From: Aquiflexum balticum DSM 16537
GTDB lineage: Bacteria > Bacteroidota > Bacteroidia > Cytophagales > Cyclobacteriaceae
Assembly: GCF_900176595.1 (NCBI RefSeq)
Contig: NZ_LT838813.1
Coordinates: 5,536,001 to 5,600,000, forward strand
Direction: 5' to 3'
Length of the DNA stretch: 64,000 bases
Under the pieces are notes generated by a model. That model worked only from the letters and a program-made list of their open reading frames with translations. It ran no database searches and had not been told where the DNA came from. A program made the translations under genes and the position numbers. Numbering within the stretch: position 1 is the first letter of the stretch; the number at the start of each line of letters is the position of its first letter. Below are positions 44,068 to 53,732 of the stretch, piece by piece.

Positions 44068-45042
44068 TTATTGGTCTTTGGCATCCGCTTTAGCTTTTCT
44101 CTTGAAACCCTTTCTAAATGGCCAGGTATATTCCAAAGCCTCTAATCCCCTATTCAGATTATAAGTCGCACTATCCGTATTAGCCATCACGCTTTTGAGG
44201 TCCTTAGCAAATTGCTCATCTGTCAACAAAACACCTGCAGCACTTTCTTCAGAATTCAGTTTTTCTGTGAAGGAATTTAGATTCTCTGTAATTTTCTTGG
44301 CATTTTCTGAGGATTCCTGAAAATTGACCACTGCTGATTTTAAATTATTATACGATTCTTTGTCATTTGTCAAATCATAAATCAAAGTTCCTTCTTTGTA
44401 AAGGTTTGCAGTGATTTTCCCAATATCATTCACGACTATACTGCTTCTCGTAGCAGTCCGGTCAAGTGCTTCCAAAATATTCTTAAAATTCTGTTCCAAA
44501 AGACTATCAGTCATAACTGCACCTACAATACCTTGCCCTTCGGCAATTTTTGTGGTCAATACTTTGAGGTTTTCAGTTATGGTGACGAGATTCTTGTTAT
44601 TCTCCTGAAGAGTGGCCATCATATTGTCGGTATCCAAAGGCATAACTGCAATAAGCCTGTCACCGTCTTCAATGCGTGGAGCCTGAGTGGTACCTCCGTA
44701 GATTACAATAATCTTATTACCAATCAATCCATCTGAACTGATTGTAGCCCTCGAATCCTTTCGGATATAATCCTGGACTTTGTTTTCCACATTCATTTCA
44801 ATCTCTACTTGAAAATCACCATAGAAGTTGATTTTTCTTACGGTACCGATTTTCACTCCTGAAAACCAAACATTGTTTCCTGTCTGCAGGCCTGCAACAT
44901 CATCAAAAACTGCTTTGAGTCTGATGCTTTTTACAAATTTTTTCTGTTGACCGCCCATAGTGAGTACACCCGCTATGAAGATGATTATTCCGATAAGGAC
45001 AAAAATGCCCACGATTACGGATTTTTTATTATCATTTCTCAT
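44068..45042 (-). CDS. mlaD: MlaD family protein, MCE domain
   Basis: The 324-residue periplasmic substrate-binding subunit of a phospholipid transporter has one N-terminal helix (IVGIFVLIGIIIFIAGVL). An MCE domain follows (residues about 37-120; LKAVFDDVAGLQTGNNVWFSGVKIG) and then a long helical, coiled-coil tail. Its ATG shares a base with the upstream stop (TAATG), so it is tightly coupled to mlaF. Bacteroidota MlaD proteins are longer than the E. coli one because of this tail, which may span the periplasm. Confidence 0.9.
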   Translation of the reverse strand: MRNDNKKSVIVGIFVLIGIIIFIAGVLTMGGQQKKFVKSIRLKAVFDDVAGLQTGNNVWFSGVKIGTVRKINFYGDFQVEIEMNVENKVQDYIRKDSRATISSDGLIGNKIIVIYGGTTQAPRIEDGDRLIAVMPLDTDNMMATLQENNKNLVTITENLKVLTTKIAEGQGIVGAVMTDSLLEQNFKNILEALDRTATRSSIVVNDIGKITANLYKEGTLIYDLTNDKESYNNLKSAVVNFQESSENAKKITENLNSFTEKLNSEESAAGVLLTDEQFAKDLKSVMANTDSATYNLNRGLEALEYTWPFRKGFKRKAKADAKDQ

Positions 45043-45812
45043 TATCTGATAAAATTATAGTCATAAAATGATTTCACTTGTTTATCGGTAGCTTCCTCGA
45101 AAACTTTCTCAAAAGTCCCGACTGAATTAAATTGCCCCTCAATCAAAACAGCCATTCGATCCCCTGTTTGCTTCGCGCAGGTCAAATCATGGGTAATAAC
45201 AATGGAAGAAGTCTTGAACCTTTCCCGTACCTCATTGATCAGATTATTGATTTCTATACAGGTGACCGGATCGAGTCCTGCTGTAGGCTCATCATATAGC
45301 ATGATTTCAGGATTCAGGATCAATGTTCTGGCAATCCCTATTCTTTTCTTTTGTCCGCCTGATAGTTCAGAAGGCATTTGATTAACAGTTTTGGGCAATG
45401 CAACAGCATCGAGCAATTCCTCTACTCTCCTGTCGATTTCCTTTCTGGTAAGGTTTTTAACGTTTCTCACCAAAGGGAATTCAAGATTTTCCCTGACTGT
45501 CATACTATCATAAAGCGCTGAAGCTTGAAAAGAAAAACCTATTCTCAATCTCAATTTGTTCAATTCCTTCAACTTCAACCTGACAGTATCAATTCCAAAT
45601 ATTTTTATGGTTCCTTCATCTTGCTTTAGCAGACCGACCATCAACTTGATAAGGACGGACTTTCCACTTCCTGATTTACCCAAGACAACCAGATTTTCTC
45701 CTTTATAAAGATCCAAATCGACACCCCTGAGGACATGATTGTCACCAAAAGACTTCACAAGGTCTCTTATCTCAACGACAATTTCCTGTTCATTATGCAT
45801 AACGAATGGCAT
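45042..45812 (-). CDS. mlaF: ABC transporter ATP-binding protein, MlaF
   Basis: The 256-residue ATPase has Walker A GKSGSGKS (about residue 47), the signature LSGGQKKR, Walker B EIMLYDEP and the switch His in IVITHD. It powers the MlaE permease. The ATG at 45812 lies within the end of mlaE (20-base overlap), and a second ATG four codons on (45800) would leave 8 bases of overlap and is equally plausible. Middle gene of mlaE-mlaF-mlaD. Confidence 0.92.
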   Translation of the reverse strand: MPFVMHNEQEIVVEIRDLVKSFGDNHVLRGVDLDLYKGENLVVLGKSGSGKSVLIKLMVGLLKQDEGTIKIFGIDTVRLKLKELNKLRLRIGFSFQASALYDSMTVRENLEFPLVRNVKNLTRKEIDRRVEELLDAVALPKTVNQMPSELSGGQKKRIGIARTLILNPEIMLYDEPTAGLDPVTCIEINNLINEVRERFKTSSIVITHDLTCAKQTGDRMAVLIEGQFNSVGTFEKVFEEATDKQVKSFYDYNFIR

Positions 45813-46590
45813 TTACAATTTGCATAATCAAAAGCTCTTCAATAAATATCAAAAACATGGACATCACCACCGCAGCATTAGCTGCCTGGCCAACACCTTC
45901 TGTTCCTCTTGAAGAATTGTATCCCTTATAACAACCTACAATACCAATGGTAAAGCCAAAAATCAAGGACTTGATGACTGATGAGAAAATATCCAAAAAG
46001 GAAATTGCTTCAAACACTTGTACAAAGAATGTCGACATACTCACCAACTCATTGACATTGACACTTAGAAAAGATCCTATCAAGGCAACAAAATCAGTGT
46101 ACATCACCAATACAGGTATCATAAATGTAGCTGCAAGGGTCCTGGTTATCACCAAATATTTGAAAGGATTGATCGCTGAAACCTCCATTGCATCAATCTG
46201 CTCGGTCACATTCATGGAACCTAACTCCGCACCAATACTTGAGCCTACTTTTCCAGAGGCAATCAAGGCTGTCACCAAAGGGCCTAAAGCCCTCACCACA
46301 GCGATGGATATAAGAGATGGCAACCAAGATGATGCCCCAAATTCTGCTAAAGAAGGACGGGACTGATTAGTGAATACAATACCTATAATAAACCCTGTCA
46401 GTGAAATCAAGGGGAGGGAACGGTATCCAATCTCATAACATTGCCTTAAAATCTCTTTGAATTCATAAGGTGGAAACCAAACTTCCTTAAAAAACCTGCT
46501 GACAAATCTAAATGCATCAGACATTCCGGTAAAAAAATTATCCAGTTTTTTGGAAAGAACAGGTTTATTGAATTCTATATTTTCCGCCAT
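45793..46590 (-). CDS. mlaE: MlaE family ABC transporter permease
   Basis: The 265-residue permease has five to six transmembrane helices. It contains the family core LVTALIASGKVGSSIGAELGSM and VTEQIDAMEVSAINPFKYLV, the EQ-loop-like segment. With MlaF and MlaD it forms an inner-membrane complex moving phospholipids between membranes to keep the outer membrane asymmetric. First gene of the operon. MlaB, MlaC and MlaA are not in the window. Confidence 0.92.
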   Translation of the reverse strand: MAENIEFNKPVLSKKLDNFFTGMSDAFRFVSRFFKEVWFPPYEFKEILRQCYEIGYRSLPLISLTGFIIGIVFTNQSRPSLAEFGASSWLPSLISIAVVRALGPLVTALIASGKVGSSIGAELGSMNVTEQIDAMEVSAINPFKYLVITRTLAATFMIPVLVMYTDFVALIGSFLSVNVNELVSMSTFFVQVFEAISFLDIFSSVIKSLIFGFTIGIVGCYKGYNSSRGTEGVGQAANAAVVMSMFLIFIEELLIMQIVNAIRYA

Positions 46591-46630
46591 AAGAACTATA
46601 TATTCGAATTACTAAATAAAATTATTATTA

Positions 46631-47005
46631 TTAATCGGCAAGTCCTAAAATCTCTGTGAGCACTTCTGTATTGAGTGGTTTTACTAAAAATCCAGAAACC
46701 TGACTGTATTTTTTGCTGATAATCACATCCATGGGATCCATGGACGAAGTCAGCATTTTCACCTCAATGTCTTTTCCGATATTTTGTAGTTCAACAAGAA
46801 AATCCCAGCCTTGCATTTCAGGCATATTGACATCCAAAATAAGCAAATCTGCTTCATTTGATTTGAGCCATTCAAATGCACTATAAGGATTTTCAAAGAA
46901 AAACAGTTCAATGTCCGGTTTGATGCGCAAAAGATTTTTGCGGTTGATCATATGCTGAATTTTGTCATCGTCTACAAAAACCAATTTGTTGATCAATTTT
47001 GCCAT
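46631..47005 (-). CDS. single-domain response regulator
   Basis: The 124-residue receiver domain has acidic residues 12-14 (VDDD), the phospho-acceptor Asp 58 (LLILDVNMPE), Thr 86 (MLTSS) and Lys 109 (FLVKPL). It has no output domain, so it would pass phosphate or act by protein contact. No histidine kinase is nearby. It lies 40 bases upstream of mlaE on the same strand and might be co-transcribed with the mla operon, but a role in lipid transport is not implied. Confidence 0.88.
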   Translation of the reverse strand: MAKLINKLVFVDDDKIQHMINRKNLLRIKPDIELFFFENPYSAFEWLKSNEADLLILDVNMPEMQGWDFLVELQNIGKDIEVKMLTSSMDPMDVIISKKYSQVSGFLVKPLNTEVLTEILGLAD

Positions 47006-47383
47006 GTGTCAAAAATAATAAAGCTCCCTAATACGATTTGCTAAAACCGACTTCTTCAATTATCATGCAGAAATAGATTTCAAGCCAATCACCAATGTTG
47101 TTTACAAATATAACAACATATCCAAATTGAAGTAGCTTTTTTTGTGAGATAAGCTTTTTAGTCTTATCTAAATTATTTAGGTACGCCATTTTTAGACAAG
47201 CCTAAATGAAATTCAATTTATTATAAATCAGTTGGTTAAATAAACCTATCTCAATTGATTTTTAGATTTCAAAAGAGTCATTGGTATAACAGGCAGAAAC
47301 TCGTGTAGGGGTTTACTTTCTATCATGTTTTAAGCCAAAAGATATTTTTTTCAAAATCCGGCATTCTTGAATTCATCAGATGG
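47006..47383. other. intergenic divergent region
   Basis: AT-rich. No ORF, repeat family or clear promoter box was recognised. It should hold the promoters of the receiver gene and the DUF389 gene. Confidence 0.5.
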
Positions 47384-48802
47384 ATGAATTTATCTAGATT
47401 GCTGATTAATTCAATTACAGTCCAAATGGAAGGAAACAACAAACCTATCGGTCTAAGGAATAAAATATTAAAGCTGTTGATTTTTTTTAAAGACCGCTTT
47501 GACCTACATGAAGGCAAAGAGGATGAACTTGAAACTATTGACTATATTAAAAAGAATGTGGAATTCAAGGGGGCCAATCTTTGGATTCTGATCTTCGCCA
47601 TCTTTGTGGCATCGGTAGGACTGAACGTAAATTCCACCGCTGTTATCATTGGTGCCATGTTGATATCTCCCTTGATGGGTCCGATCATGGGAATCGGAAT
47701 GGCCGCGGGAATCAATGATTTTGAACTCCTGAAAAAGTCCATGCAAAATCTTGGAATTGCTATTTTGATCAGTATTATCACCAGTACTATTTACTTCTCC
47801 TTCACCCCGCTTAATGATGCCCAATCGGAATTGCTGGCGAGAACCGAACCTACCATTTGGGATGTATTGATTGCATTGTTCGGGGGTCTGGCCGGTATCG
47901 TGGCGGGATCAAGGAAAGAGAAAAGCAATGCTATCCCCGGAGTGGCGATTGCAACAGCACTGATGCCTCCTTTGTGTACTGCCGGATATGGTTTGGCCAC
48001 CGGAAATGTTTATTATTTTTTCGGTGCTTTCTATCTCTTTTTTATCAATTCGGTATTCATCAGTCTTTCGACTTACCTGATTGTCCGCTTTATGAAATTT
48101 CCAAAAAAGGAATTTCTTGACAGAAAAAGAGAAAAGACTGTGCGTACCTACATCACTATTTTCACCCTTCTTACGATTATTCCAAGTGTTTACCTGGCTT
48201 ATATCATTGTAAAGAGGACATTTTGGGAAAAAAGTGCCAACCAGTTTATTTCCGCTGAATTTGATCTTCCCCGAACCCAAATTATCAGCAGCAATTTGAT
48301 TTATCATGCTGACAGCAGCGTCATAGAAGTAAGCCTGATAGGCGAAAGAATCAATGATGCCGAAATAGTCCAACTGAATAAAAGACTGAGTGCATTAAAT
48401 CTGAGCAACACGCATTTGATTCTCAAACAAAGCGGTGATTCAGGTACGGATATGAACCTGTTACGTTCAGATATCCTAAAAGATCTGTATGAACGCAACG
48501 AAGCCCTAATTAAGGACAAAGACCAAAAAATCAATTTACTTGAAAGAGAACTATCAGAATATAGTAGAAGCAGTAGTCAGGTTACCGATCTTGCCAATGA
48601 AGCTATAATCCATTATCCTAATCTTGAAAATTTCACCCTTAACCGGGCCATAGTAGCCAACCTTAAAGAGAATAGACAGGATACCCTAACCCTCGCTATT
48701 GCCAAATTCAGGAATATACCGACCAATCAAGAAAAACAAAGGTTTGGAGACTGGCTAAAAGTAAGGACCAAATCCGATTCCGTTTCACTCATTATCCAAT
48801 AA
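47384..48802 (+). CDS. DUF389 membrane protein
   Basis: The 472-residue protein has about six transmembrane segments (residues 65-260) and the DUF389 core ANLWILIFAIFVASVGLNVN, then AMLISPLMGPIMGIG. A soluble C-terminal region follows with a helical coiled-coil stretch (LLERELSEYSRSSS). Function unknown. The start may be the ATG at 47384 or the one at 47426 (MEGNNKPIG). Its stop is 4 bases before the YCII gene, so both form an operon. Confidence 0.85.
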   Translation: MNLSRLLINSITVQMEGNNKPIGLRNKILKLLIFFKDRFDLHEGKEDELETIDYIKKNVEFKGANLWILIFAIFVASVGLNVNSTAVIIGAMLISPLMGPIMGIGMAAGINDFELLKKSMQNLGIAILISIITSTIYFSFTPLNDAQSELLARTEPTIWDVLIALFGGLAGIVAGSRKEKSNAIPGVAIATALMPPLCTAGYGLATGNVYYFFGAFYLFFINSVFISLSTYLIVRFMKFPKKEFLDRKREKTVRTYITIFTLLTIIPSVYLAYIIVKRTFWEKSANQFISAEFDLPRTQIISSNLIYHADSSVIEVSLIGERINDAEIVQLNKRLSALNLSNTHLILKQSGDSGTDMNLLRSDILKDLYERNEALIKDKDQKINLLERELSEYSRSSSQVTDLANEAIIHYPNLENFTLNRAIVANLKENRQDTLTLAIAKFRNIPTNQEKQRFGDWLKVRTKSDSVSLIIQ

Positions 48803-48806
48803 CCAA

Positions 48807-49262
48807 ATGAAAATTTTCCTCATCATTTTCGCAATCATATTCCTATTCCCTTTCCTATTGATAGCTCAGGATACCCAATTTGATCAATCACTTGCTGAAA
48901 AGCTCAAAGCTGATGACTATGGGATGCGGAAGTTTGTAATTGCTTTTCTTTTTGCCGGTGACCGTGTATCCGAATATAGTACCGAGGAGCGGGCAGAGAT
49001 CCAAAAAGGACATATGGCAAATATCACTAAACTGGCAGAAATGGAAAAACTGATTTTGGCCGGACCTTTTTTTGGGAATGATGCCATGCGCGGAATATTT
49101 GTCTTTGACGTAGATTCAAAGGAAGAAGCGGAAAAACTGACCAATACAGACCCTGCTGTAATTGCAGGGGTACTCAGGATGGAATTGAAAGAATGGTATG
49201 GCTCTGCTGCTTTGATGATGATCCCTGAAATCCATAAGAAAATACAGAAAACGGATTTTTAA
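48807..49262 (+). CDS. secreted YCII-domain protein
   Basis: The 151-residue protein has a signal peptide (IFLIIFAIIFLFPFLLIAQ). A YCII-related domain follows: FVIAFLFAGDRV, HMANITKLAEMEKLILAGPFF and IFVFDVDSKEEAEKLTNTDPAV. YciI proteins have a ferredoxin-like fold, and the secreted type is common in Bacteroidota without a proven role. It is translationally close to the DUF389 gene and 50 bases before the sugar porter, possibly the middle of one operon. Confidence 0.85.
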   Translation: MKIFLIIFAIIFLFPFLLIAQDTQFDQSLAEKLKADDYGMRKFVIAFLFAGDRVSEYSTEERAEIQKGHMANITKLAEMEKLILAGPFFGNDAMRGIFVFDVDSKEEAEKLTNTDPAVIAGVLRMELKEWYGSAALMMIPEIHKKIQKTDF

Positions 49263-49312
49263 ATCCCATTCTTATAGCTATTTTTAAGATTCAACCCATT
49301 AAACCTATTTTC

Positions 49313-50656
49313 ATGCAGAGTAAAAATTATGTCCTATTCCTTTCTATAACCGCTGCATTGGGTGGTTTTTTGTTTGGGTTTGATACTGCTGTCATTTCCG
49401 GTGCCGAAAGGGATATCCAAAATCTTTGGGGCTTGGACGACTGGAGTCATGGTCTTGCAGTGGCGATGGCTCTATATGGAACAGTAATCGGCGCACTTTT
49501 CGGAGGAATTCCCGCGGATAAATTCGGTAGAAAAAACTCCCTACTTTGGATAGGTCTCCTTTATTTGATATCCGCTATAGGTTCTGCTTTGGCAGGTGAT
49601 GTGAATTCTTTCATGATATTCAGATTCATCGGGGGGTTGGGTGTCGGTGCTTCCTCAGTAGTGGCACCTATGTATATTTCAGAAATAGCCCCTGCAAAAC
49701 GTAGGGGGCAATTAGTCGCCCTTTACCAATTCAACATTGTATTCGGTATTCTAATGGCCTATTTTTCAAATTATTTGATCGGCACAGCAAATTTGAATGA
49801 AGCCTGGAGATGGATGCTTGGGGTAGAAGCCATACCTGCATTGCTATACAGTATTCTTATTGTGAAAGTCCCAAAAAGTCCTAGATGGCTGATTGCCAAA
49901 AAACAGGATTTTGATTTGGCAAGAGAAATATTGACCAAAACCGATCCGGAAGGAGTGGATGAAGCAATGGTACTGGCAATTGCCGAAAGCAAAGAAATAA
50001 AAGGTAAAGTATTTGCAACAACACTTTTCAATCCAAAATTCAGGAAGATTTCTTTCTTTGCTTTTCTGATGGCCTTCTTCAACCAAATGTCAGGAATCAA
50101 TGCCATCATTTACTTTGCCCCAAGGATTTTTGAATCCGCAGGTATAGCTACAGAAGATGCCCTGCTGTCTACTATAGGTATTGGTGTCATCAACTTGGTG
50201 GCGACAATGCTTGGACTTTATTTGATAGATAGAATAGGGAGGAAAAAACTGATGTATATCGGGTCTGTTGGTTACATCATTTCGCTTTCCTTGATGGCAT
50301 ACAGTTATTTTGGAGGTGCCGTCAGCAGTGACCTCCTACCCTACTTTGTTTTTGTATTTATTGCTTCGCACGCCATAGGACAAGGTTCTGTGATTTGGGT
50401 GTTTATTGCTGAAATTTTTCCTAATGAACTTAGGGCGTTTGGGCAATCATTGGGATCTTTCACACACTGGATTCTTGCCGCATTGATAGCCAATTTATTC
50501 CCTTTCTTCGCAAACACATTTGGTGCGGGAAGTATTTTTGCATTCTTTGCCCTGATGATGGTATTGCAATTGATTTGGGTAGCATTCAGGATGCCGGAAA
50601 CGAAAGGTAAATCATTGGAAGAAATACAAAAAGAGTTACAAAAAAGTCATGCTTAA
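49313..50656 (+). CDS. MFS sugar porter
   Basis: The 447-residue transporter has twelve helices and sugar-porter signatures: GFDTAVISGAE in helix 1, PADKFGRKN after helix 2, RFIGGLGVGASSVVAPMYIS in the helix 4-5 region, PKSPRWL and PETKGKSLEE at the end. It takes up a hexose or pentose by proton symport. The fructokinase-like gene overlaps its end by 8 bases, so fructose or a related sugar is a reasonable guess for the substrate. Confidence 0.92.
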   Translation: MQSKNYVLFLSITAALGGFLFGFDTAVISGAERDIQNLWGLDDWSHGLAVAMALYGTVIGALFGGIPADKFGRKNSLLWIGLLYLISAIGSALAGDVNSFMIFRFIGGLGVGASSVVAPMYISEIAPAKRRGQLVALYQFNIVFGILMAYFSNYLIGTANLNEAWRWMLGVEAIPALLYSILIVKVPKSPRWLIAKKQDFDLAREILTKTDPEGVDEAMVLAIAESKEIKGKVFATTLFNPKFRKISFFAFLMAFFNQMSGINAIIYFAPRIFESAGIATEDALLSTIGIGVINLVATMLGLYLIDRIGRKKLMYIGSVGYIISLSLMAYSYFGGAVSSDLLPYFVFVFIASHAIGQGSVIWVFIAEIFPNELRAFGQSLGSFTHWILAALIANLFPFFANTFGAGSIFAFFALMMVLQLIWVAFRMPETKGKSLEEIQKELQKSHA

Positions 50657-51530
50657 AAAAGTAATCTGTTTCGGCGAAACATTATGGGATTGTTTTCCGG
50701 ACAAAGAAATCCCTGGAGGTGCACCAATGAATGTCGCACTTCACTTAAAGCAACTGGGATTAAACTCCCAGATGATTTCAAGAGTGGGTTTGGACGAACA
50801 TGGAAAAAAACTGATGGAATTCATTGAAGGATATGGATTGTCTGCCAGATTGATCCAGGACGATGCCGAACATCAGACAGGAATTGTTACCGTTCATAAT
50901 GAAGATCCTGAAAACATCAGATATACCATCGTCTCACCTGTTGCTTGGGATTTCATAGCCTTAGATGAAGAAAATAAAGCTGCTGTCAGGAATTCGGATG
51001 CTTTTATTTTCGGGAGCTTGGCAGTCAGGAATAATGTCAGTTGGCAGACTTTGTATCAACTGCTCCATCTACCTACCCTCAAAATTTTTGATATTAATCT
51101 CAGAGCTCCATTTTTTGATTTCGAGAAAATTGAAATCATACTCGGATTTACAGATATTCTAAAGATCAATGAAGATGAACTTGAAATTGTGGCTGATTAT
51201 TTTGGAATAAAACCGGAAGTAGAAAAGGTTTGCCTCCTACTCACCACCCATTTCCCGGTAAAAATGGTCTGCATAACATTGGGGTCAAAGGGGGCAATGA
51301 TATATCAAAATGGAAAAACTATCACTCATCCCGGATACAAGGTAAAGGTTGAAGACACAGTGGGTTCGGGTGATGCTTTTTTGGGTGGGTTTGTCCAATC
51401 TTATCTTGAAGGTAAATCTCCCGTTGAAATTCTGGAATTTGCCTGTGCTTTAGGTGCTTTTGTGGCAACCCAAAAAGGAGGCACTCCAAAATACAAACAA
51501 GAGGATGTATTGAAAATTATTGCCACATAA
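50649..51530 (+). CDS. PfkB family carbohydrate kinase, fructokinase-like
   Basis: The 293-residue sugar kinase starts ICFGETLWDCFPDKEIPGGAPMN-type (broken for length), a fructokinase pattern. It ends with EDTVGSGDAFLGGF, where the catalytic Asp lies in GSGDAF. It phosphorylates the sugar brought in by the coupled porter. The 8-base overlap shows translational coupling. Ribokinase or 2-keto-3-deoxygluconate kinase activity cannot be excluded. Confidence 0.88.
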   Translation: MLKKVICFGETLWDCFPDKEIPGGAPMNVALHLKQLGLNSQMISRVGLDEHGKKLMEFIEGYGLSARLIQDDAEHQTGIVTVHNEDPENIRYTIVSPVAWDFIALDEENKAAVRNSDAFIFGSLAVRNNVSWQTLYQLLHLPTLKIFDINLRAPFFDFEKIEIILGFTDILKINEDELEIVADYFGIKPEVEKVCLLLTTHFPVKMVCITLGSKGAMIYQNGKTITHPGYKVKVEDTVGSGDAFLGGFVQSYLEGKSPVEILEFACALGAFVATQKGGTPKYKQEDVLKIIAT

Positions 51531-51586
51531 AATCTTCAATACGCCTTCCCATTATTTATTTGAATTCAATGATACCCATTTATGAA

Positions 51587-51619
51587 ACAACCCGAATAGC
51601 ATTTAGCCCTTCGGGTTGT
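51587..51619. terminator. hairpin between convergent genes
   Basis: ACAACCCGAA (51587-51596) pairs with TTCGGGTTGT (51610-51619), loop 13. It sits between the kinase and the M14 carboxypeptidase stops. There is no T-tract, so it is a weak terminator or a processing stem. Confidence 0.45.
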
Positions 51620-51699
51620 AGAGTACAATCGCAAATTCCCGGTTCTTCAGAATTCCGTACAATTCAAATTGTTTTATTTCACGGAAATCCGACAAACGG

Positions 51700-53619
51700 T
51701 CAATCCAATATTATTTCTCTTTCCAAATATCCGCCCCGTGTAGACAATATTTTCAGCTTTGCCTTAACGGGTTCCTTTTGGGAGACTTTAACTCTGAATT
51801 CCGCCTGCTTTGTTTCTCCGGGTTCTGTATAACCCGCAAAGATTGTTTTATTATATAGTTCCGGCGTAGTTATCTGAACAAGTGCATTTTCATGACCTTT
51901 TGTCAATTCCTTGTCAAATTCAAGCATCAATCTATCTTCCTGAACAATTTTAACTCTTTTAGCCTGATCAAGAGCAACAGGTAGTTTACCTGAATTGGTC
52001 CAAGTTACTTTTACAATATGTTCATTCCCTGATTTGGTAACCTTAACATCCTTGATCTCAATCTGAGGAAGGTCCAAAGCCATGGCAAGATTAAATAAAG
52101 ATTGCTTTTTAATCCATCCTTCCAACTGCCAAGGAGGCCCATTTTGCGAAAAGAACTTGGGATGAAATCCACCAATTTCGACCTCCCCTAATTGAGGATG
52201 ATCGAACTTCTCCCATATTTTAAATCCTTTGGATTGATTTTCCTCATCATCCCACCTCAAACCATCATAATCGTCACGGACACCATCCCCGTCGTAGTCT
52301 TTCATGGCCCCGTTGTTCCATAATTCATCACCGTACCAAACTGCACCATAATAGAAGTACCCAAAATCAGGTCCATGGCCGAAAAGCGGATTGGGCTTCA
52401 AAGGATCTCCGGTCAATCTGTCCACTTTTCCTCTGGTACTGTACGTTTCGTAAACATCGCCTGCCCAAGGGTATCCTGTGATGGTCATTCCCAAACTGTC
52501 ATAATATTCATAAATCAACCTGTCCTTCAAAAACATGGACTCTTCGCTGGATGAAGTGGAAGGTGGCCGAAGGTGCATCGGAACTCTGGTATCCAAAGAA
52601 TTGACAACAGAAATGTTGGGGTGTGAAAGCAGCCAAAGAACCGTAGACCTAGTTTCTATTTCACTTAATGGATACTCCCCTGCACCAAATTGGGTGTAAC
52701 CACGACCTGTAGCATCACCTCCAATGTCAGGTCGCCAGTTTTCGGGATAGTTGCGATGCAGGTCAAGCCCACCGATTCCATCCTCATTATATTTACCGTC
52801 ACCATCATTGTCTATCCCTTCAGAATACATTAAATAATCCCCTTTTCCATCCAACACACGCTTCATCAATCTACCTTTTGGATCCTTGGGGTCTATGATA
52901 TAATTGGCATTTTCTTTTTCTTCCGCTGTCTCCGCTTTTTTTCGCATCATATGAATTATCCTGTCTCTATTGAGATCTTCTCCTGGATCTTCATCGAACA
53001 AACCATCCCTGTCAACATCATGCGGACGGATAGTACTCCGATTACTCTGCTCAGAAAACAAATACATAGTAGTCCCATCAGGATTGTTCTGAGGTCGTAC
53101 ATAAACAGTTTTGGAATCAATCAAATGGGTGATTTGTGGATCTTTACCATAATTTTCGAGCAGATGTTGAGTTAACCAAAACACAGCTTCACTTGCAGTG
53201 ACTTCACCCCCATGTCTTCCACCTTCAAAATATGCTGCCGGTTTGTTGGTATGTTTACCTGTCTTTTTATTCGTTATGGTCATTTGTAGAATGGGTCTCC
53301 CTTCAAATGATCGCGCCACTTCATAAAGTTCTGTGATATCAGGATATTTTTCGGCCCACAACCTATACCAATGATACATGACATCCGGAGTGTGATAGAT
53401 ATCAAAAGTTAAATTTTCTCCGGGTTGATATTGGACTTCAGGAAACTCATGCTTAATAAAAAAGGATTGTCCGTGGCGTTCACCAGAAATGGTATAAAAT
53501 TTTGAATCTTTTTCCTGCTCAGGCCATTTTTTTTGGGGAACCAGGGAAGTTTCTTGGGCAATGGAAACTCCGCTGAACAAAATGGACAGCATCGTTAATT
53601 GCAGCATGTATTTTTTCAT
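51700..53619 (-). CDS. secreted M14 family zinc carboxypeptidase
   Basis: The 639-residue protein has a signal peptide (MKKYMLQLTMLSILFSGVSIAQ). The M14 zinc site GGRHGGEVTASE lies near residue 135, with LDLHRNYPENW further on as the third ligand region. Three Asp-rich calcium-binding-like loops (DVDRDGLFDEDP, DNDGDGKYNEDG, DYDGDGVRDDYDG) are inserted, and a beta-sandwich tail follows (LPVALDQAKRVKIVQ). It removes C-terminal residues from extracellular peptides. The calcium loops may stabilise it. It is longer than simple carboxypeptidases because of the tail. Confidence 0.9.
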   Translation of the reverse strand: MKKYMLQLTMLSILFSGVSIAQETSLVPQKKWPEQEKDSKFYTISGERHGQSFFIKHEFPEVQYQPGENLTFDIYHTPDVMYHWYRLWAEKYPDITELYEVARSFEGRPILQMTITNKKTGKHTNKPAAYFEGGRHGGEVTASEAVFWLTQHLLENYGKDPQITHLIDSKTVYVRPQNNPDGTTMYLFSEQSNRSTIRPHDVDRDGLFDEDPGEDLNRDRIIHMMRKKAETAEEKENANYIIDPKDPKGRLMKRVLDGKGDYLMYSEGIDNDGDGKYNEDGIGGLDLHRNYPENWRPDIGGDATGRGYTQFGAGEYPLSEIETRSTVLWLLSHPNISVVNSLDTRVPMHLRPPSTSSSEESMFLKDRLIYEYYDSLGMTITGYPWAGDVYETYSTRGKVDRLTGDPLKPNPLFGHGPDFGYFYYGAVWYGDELWNNGAMKDYDGDGVRDDYDGLRWDDEENQSKGFKIWEKFDHPQLGEVEIGGFHPKFFSQNGPPWQLEGWIKKQSLFNLAMALDLPQIEIKDVKVTKSGNEHIVKVTWTNSGKLPVALDQAKRVKIVQEDRLMLEFDKELTKGHENALVQITTPELYNKTIFAGYTEPGETKQAEFRVKVSQKEPVKAKLKILSTRGGYLEREIILD

Positions 53620-53671
53620 ATATGGTTTTTGTAGCTAAAATAAGATCTGGCTTTTCCAGTTCCTAACCACT

Positions 53672-53710
53672 CAAAAAAAATTCCCCAATGAAAAAATCAT
53701 CAGGGAATTT
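53672..53710 (-). terminator. intrinsic terminator of 53733-54236 gene
   Basis: On the minus strand a 13-bp stem with two G-U pairs (53710-53698 with 53690-53678), a 7-base loop and a T-tract. It starts 23 bases beyond the stop of the secreted protein gene. Confidence 0.8.
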
Positions 53711-53732
53711 AAACTAATCAAACAACCTTATC